Shown here in pieces: positions 59,205 to 64,000 of a DNA stretch of 64,000 nt. How positions within the stretch are numbered: the first letter of the stretch is position 1; the number at the start of each line of letters is the position of its first letter. A program made the translations under genes and the position numbers. The notes beneath the pieces were generated by a model. The model had not been told where the DNA came from, did not search any database, and was given only the letters and a program-made list of their open reading frames with translations. The DNA comes from Epiperipatus broadwayi (lineage: Eukaryota > Onychophora > Udeonychophora > Euonychophora > Peripatidae): assembly GCA_028023455.1 (NCBI GenBank), contig JAQFVV010000022.1, forward strand, positions 5,909,100-5,973,099, written 5' to 3'.

Positions 59205-60130
59205 ATCGATCAACAAGACCATAAGGCCAAGTGAGGACTCTCAACCTGTAGACACAGGGTTACCCCCATGCTCCTTATTTAAATCCCTACCTAGGCTTCC
59301 TAATCTCAACCACCTAATCAATATCCCTGATGTCACACAGCTTCCCTTCTTTATAAAGCATGACATAGCTCAAGGTTTGAACATGGACTCTCTCTCTCAG
59401 GGTTCTTCATAGCTTATGACCTTACACTCCATTAGCACTTTTAAGCCTTACATTAATTTATTTACCTTCCAGTTATTGATGTGATTTGGAGTTTAATCAT
59501 TTCTATGATGCTAACAACGCTAATATTGTATCAATAAAGTACAAAATCATGGATGTGTTTGTTTGGCAAATGAATAAGTTAACTGAATGATATATAATCA
59601 TTACTTAACAGTTCCAACTCACAATAATGACAAAAGTTTAAATAACTATAGTTTTATTACAAAATTAAAATAATAGAGAGAGTAGCTTACAAATTAAGGA
59701 ATTAAGATTATCTACTGGCTTTTACATAGTACTATCAAAGGTGGTGGCTTACAAAAATGATGTCCACTATTTAATTTGCTTGGAAGTATGATAATCTATC
59801 AGCCCATTCTAGGTTTGAATATAACAATGTATTACATATTTGTTTAATAAGGCAAATTGTGGGTGGGTTCGATTTAAGATCACCCAGAGTTGCTGATGAG
59901 CACAGGTGGAGGCTACATGGTAACTAAATATGAGGAGCATCAGCTTGGCAATCAAATGATGTGGTTCACTGCTGAAGAGTGGATGTCCCTGGCCACAGAG
60001 GTGCATCTGCTTCTAACATTGGTGGAGAGAGAAAAGTTGAGATAAAGGATTTGGGAGTCGCAAGGAGTCTCTGACTCCTGCAGAACCTAGACTGGGACTA
60101 ATCTATGGACTAGGAATCCAGGAACATGGT
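59205..60130. other. Islands of balanced composition, unclassified
   Basis: 59,205-59,470 and 59,800-60,130 are GC-richer than the surroundings, with tRNA-like fragments (GGTTCGATTTAAGATCACCC near 59,866; GGTTTGAACATGGACTC near 59,374). No long frame. Possibly SINE- or Penelope-like repeat bodies. Confidence 0.35.
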
Positions 60131-61298
60131 GTTTGGTCTGCAGTTTGATGATATGATGCATGAACCATACAGAGAATATATAACAAAATTTAATAATCAG
60201 AATATGACCATTGCCACACATATGAGAAGGTAGGAATGCAAATATATAGAGATATAAATAATAAATTATTAAACCTTCTGCCTACATGAATAAACATTAT
60301 GAAACTTAATTTATATATAAACCATGAGCATCCTTAATTAACCACATATGATTATTTTATAATTAAAACCCATTCACAATAATTATTTTAATTATCATAA
60401 TATTTGAAAATCTAATGAAATGACATTTAAGTATTAGGGAGATTAATTAACCCTAAAAAGACTAATAGCATGATCCATTATTTCTTACATAGCTTATATA
60501 TGGATTGCAGTTTTAATTTATATAGACATTATATTGCATCGATAAGCAATGCAATAGGTACATTTCAACAACTTTATTAATATTACTTTTATGTAATGGA
60601 ATTTTGAATTATAAATATGACTGCATTTATATCAGTTTCAATACATAAGATCATATTAATGAAATAGAATTATTAACCTTAGCAGCATGTGAAGTAACAA
60701 TTTAAACAGAATTAAGATATTATTTTATCACAAATAGCTTTAATTACAAATTAGTTTTTAACACATGTAGGATTATATTTATAGAGAGTCACACATATAA
60801 ACAAAAATATAATTTATAAATTAATTGAATAGAAATTGCTAGCATCCTTCATCAATTCTTCACATAATTTTAAGAATTGATACATAACCTTCCTTGATAT
60901 GATTGGGGGGGGGGGGGAGGATAAGAGAAGAAACTAAGAAAAACAATTTATGTAGTGTTATTATTACTTTAAAAATTTAATAGTTTTAAATTTGGTGTCT
61001 TCTTGGTTCAATCCATCCCTTGGGATTTTGAGAGCAGAGGAGTGTAAACACCTTTAATGAACTGACATTTAACTTTCTCCATCAGTCAACATAATATACA
61101 TAAATAAAAATTGAAAATATATTTTTAATTTATTAAATAATTAAGCCAGCAGATTTAACATTAATAATGAATATTATATATAGATAATTTACAAGGTTAA
61201 GACTAGCTAATGAAATATATTAAAGAAAATTGAGTTACAGTTAAAACTGGGAATAAAATGAAAGCATTTTTACCAGAAATAAGATGATGAATTTGGGA
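60131..61298. other. AT-rich DNA with a 13-G run
   Basis: The homopolymer G run is at 60,905-60,917. No gene. Confidence 0.5.
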
Positions 61299-61570
61299 CT
61301 TGCTATGATGTCTTTAGCCTGAAGGCATACAACTGTAATTATCTGATATTTGCATCGTCGGAAGAACACATGAACGTTATCATGGCAATGAAGACACTGA
61401 CATGACTAATTCTAGAGATTTGATTTTTTGTTACCTTGCTATGACATCATAAGCCTGAAGGCATACAGCTGTAATTATCTGATCTTTGCGTCATCGGAAG
61501 AACACATGAATGTTGTCATGGCAATGAAGATGCTGACATGACTAATTCGAAAGATTTGATTTTTTCATCC
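61299..61570 (+). repeat. Two-copy tandem repeat, 136-base period
   Basis: Units start CTTGCTATGA at 61,299 and 61,435; both contain AGCCTGAAGGCATACA(A/G)CTG, CGGAAGAACACATGAA and CATGACTAATTC. Identity about 90% by eye. A related inverted segment is at 13,880-14,180. Confidence 0.88.
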
Positions 61571-61839
61571 ACGAGATTTTTTTCGTCTTGACCCGCGAGA
61601 TTTAAAAGTGGATTTTTTCCTATTTGTTGCATTGTTTTTTTCAGTACAGCAGCGTTTTTTTCAGTGCTTTAATTTTCAGTGCTTTAATATTTCAGCAATT
61701 TTTTTAGAAATTTTTTTAAATAAAACATTACTTTCTCAACAACTGTAAGTAACACATGTTATCTTCTATGATATTAAGTGGATGTATTTTATATTTTCTT
61801 AATTTTCCAGATTTTCCATTTTTAGACATCAATTTAGAA

Positions 61840-62001
61840 ATGGCTATTTTTGAAGCAAGAGATATGAAGTTGTGGGATCTCCCAAAATGTGAAGAAGAGG
61901 CGATAGCTTTCTTTCAATAAGAAGGAATTTTACACCATGTGAAATTGTGTGAAAACGGCCATGAGATGAAGAAGTACATCCATGGTACTGAAAATAAGCT
62001 A
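61840..62001 (+). pseudogene. N-terminal relic resembling ISXO2/Merlin-type transposases
   Basis: The frame from ATG 61,840 reads MAIFEARDMKLWDLPKCEEE then AIAFFQ, a stop at 61,918-61,920, then EGILHHVKLCENGHEMKKY. The W-D-L-P, EEEAIAFFQ, C-x2-GH-x-M-K-x-Y pattern resembles the N-terminal segment of ISXO2-like (IS1595/Merlin-type) transposase proteins of animals; this is recognition from memory. The frame dissolves into ATTAATTAATTAA at 62,000, so zinc ribbon and catalytic domain are missing. Candidate splice-like signals lie upstream (CTGTAAGTAA at 61,743; TTCCAG at 61,805) but are not proof of introns. The duplicated unit just upstream may belong to the same element. Confidence 0.5.
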
Positions 62002-62498
62002 ATTAATTAATTAATTAATAAGCTGAATCTTAAGTAGAACAACAAATATGTCTTCTAGATTATATACTATATCTGTACACATTTTATTTAATTAGAATCA
62101 TCAAAGAATCAAAATAATCAGAATAAGAATAATAATTACAATAATAATACAATGCCCCTTTTTATGCTTATATATATTATTTTATATTTGGGGTCTACTT
62201 TTTAATTCTTAATGGATTTAGTCCTGCCTTTGCTTCTAATTGATGTTCCATTAATCTTTTACTTCCTCATGCCTTTATGTGCAGCCGAATTGGTTTCCTT
62301 TCTTTTATTTTCATTTAACATCTTAAAGCATGTACAGACTCTAAAGGTGTTTAACTGTAACTATTACAGCTAATTGTATGTATAGATAGGGAAATACAGC
62401 ACTTACATTCTTTTCCTTAATGGCTTCCTACCTTTTTTCCATTGTATGAAATATTTAAACATTTTTTATTTAATTGATTCTACTTTTAACAAGATATA
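62002..62498. other. AT-rich DNA, nothing assigned
   Basis: No gene or repeat recognised. Confidence 0.45.
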
Positions 62499-62692
62499 TA
62501 AATCTTAAACTGGATTTCAATAGATTGTAAAAGACCCAGAAAGAGACCACATGTGAGATGGATGGATGAAATAAGAAAGTGTGCAAGGGTGATGTGGAGA
62601 AGAGAAGCTAAAGATCGGAGAAAATTGATTAAACTTGGAGAGATCTTCATCCTGCAGTGGATTGATAATGTTTGTTTGATGATGATGATTTT
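62499..62692 (+). mobile_element. RTE-type LINE, extreme 3' end
   Basis: AAATCTTAAACTGGATTTCAAT, AGACCCAGAAAGAGACCACATG, GAGATGGATGG and CATCCTGCAGTGGATTGATAATG, then GATGATGATG tail. 5' truncated to under 200 bases. The minus-strand frame over it is a shadow. Confidence 0.88.
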
Positions 62693-64000
62693 TTCTTAAA
62701 ATAAAATAATGTGATTTACACAATGTTTTTAATTTTAAAAAATTTAAAATTATGCATGCACACATGCACATATTACAAATATGTGTGGATATTAAGAAAT
62801 AAATTATAATTGTATATGTACAATGGAAGGTAGGTTAATTGAAGTAAACATGAAGCAAGCATATATGCATACATATATGCACCACTTCAATATATACATA
62901 TTGTAAGGATTAACCAGTCCAATCCTTAAGATAGGTGCTTTTAAAAAAGGGAGAAGGGAGAAAAATCTATTTGTTACCTTAAATTTAAAGGAAGTGTTTT
63001 ATAACTTCCTTTGCATATCTCTGATTGTATGAATTGTTTTTTATTCATGCTTCAATTTATAATTTTTTTTAATGAAATGTTTTAATTTTCACTATTATTA
63101 TTATTTGTTTAAAGTTAATATTTTGTTTACATTTATATTATGAATGCAAAATAATATAAAAATAAAAGGACGCTTAAATTATGGATAAATTTCTATCATT
63201 AATCATTTTTTATTGCAGTGATGATTAAATGTATGTGTGAATAGTTCATGAAGAAAATGGAGAACTGCTTTGTTTATTTTTTCTCTTTACATAAAATTCA
63301 TTTAAGGTTATTTATTAATATCAATTCTTATTAAGCGCAATGTCAGCACGTAATACTTATATAAAGCTAAAGCTTTAGTACATGCGCCTTGTGTGCTTAA
63401 TTTAGCAAGAGAGAATTATTTGTATTATTTTATTACTTTATTTTGGATGCCTAAATATTCTAAAAAATTATTGTGTGGTATGTGTGTGTGTGTGAACCTT
63501 TACAGATAATAATAAGAAAGCTTTTATGAGACACAAGAAGCTGGAGATAGTTGAAAATTAGTATGGATTTGCTGATGCAATAAAAAAGAAATAGAATTTT
63601 GAAGAAGGATTATTATTATCAACTCAATTTTTTCTTCTCCGGCATTTGTTTACACTTCCACCTATTTTAGCAAAACTTTTATTTGATTATTTTATTATTA
63701 CTGGATTTTAGAATAAATATTTTTTTTATAATGTGTGAACAAGCTATAAAGCTATATCATTAAAAAATTAAGTTGTACAAAGTTTCATCAACTCCTTAAT
63801 GGTCAATTCCATCAGCCAGAAAATCATAAGAACAAAATGTTGAAGAAGGAAAACATAAGGAACAACATTCTATCTAAATCTCTGAAGAAGAAAGATGCCA
63901 ATGTCATGAATGACAAAGCATTTCCAAGAAATATTAATTTGTCTTACCTGTTTATGATTGTTATTGTAAAAGAAATAAGCATTTAACTAATAGATTATTC
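62693..64000. other. AT-rich DNA to window end, nothing assigned
   Basis: (TG)n at about 63,477-63,494. 63,760-63,960 is slightly more complex, but no domain is recognisable. Confidence 0.45.

Overview
This window is an AT-rich, repeat-dominated stretch of a metazoan nuclear genome. It has long AT-only stretches, tetranucleotide microsatellites, decayed LINEs of three kinds, tRNA-derived SINEs, and many DNA-transposon-derived foldback elements. I found no credible host protein-coding gene, rRNA or functional tRNA. An invertebrate is likely, but the sequence does not name the phylum. Most long open frames are parts of mobile elements, shadows of them, or artefacts of microsatellites such as the GATA array.

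Layout. 0-8.3 kb: an (AGGC)n array, an RTE-type LINE fragment flanked by diverged direct repeats, a foldback element, and a TA-flanked terminal-inverted-repeat element (7457-8327). 8.3-18.8 kb: mostly AT-rich unassigned DNA with SINEs, foldbacks and a hAT-type MITE with an exact 8-bp target duplication (15188-15483). 18.8-27.5 kb: two copies of one CR1-like LINE, tail to tail. The plus copy is nearly full length: tandem 214-bp 5' UTR monomers, ORF1 with PHD finger and SGNH/esterase domain, ORF2 with endonuclease, reverse transcriptase and a C-terminal CCHC motif. The minus copy is 5' truncated. Both are dead. 27.5-36.8 kb: RTE fragments, class II tRNA-like SINEs, tRNA-Asp-like and other tRNA-like dimers, and an 87-base near-perfect hairpin. 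37.6-56.7 kb: the most interesting part, with several repeat families carrying hammerhead-ribozyme-like motifs, nested MITEs, a mariner relic split by a hammerhead-bearing array, and a 690-bp GATA/GATG array. 56.7-64 kb: SINE, foldbacks, a duplicated 136-bp unit, a short relic resembling the N-terminus of ISXO2/Merlin-type transposases, and an RTE 3' end.

The strongest candidate for an undescribed system is the set of hammerhead-like repeats. Two families with unrelated flanks (units of about 458 bp at 52.3-54.0 kb and about 400 bp at 37.7-38.3 kb) carry CUGAYGA...GAAA cores in the type I arrangement. In both families the helix III segment is a self-complementary hexamer (ACUAGU or AUGCAU), as expected if the ribozymes act as dimers. 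Tandem and inverted arrangement, compensatory changes in helices I and II between copies, and tRNA-like B-box sequence beside related copies at 47.8 and 55.1 kb fit a retrozyme or Penelope-like-element origin. All of this was read by eye; cleavage and transcription are untested.
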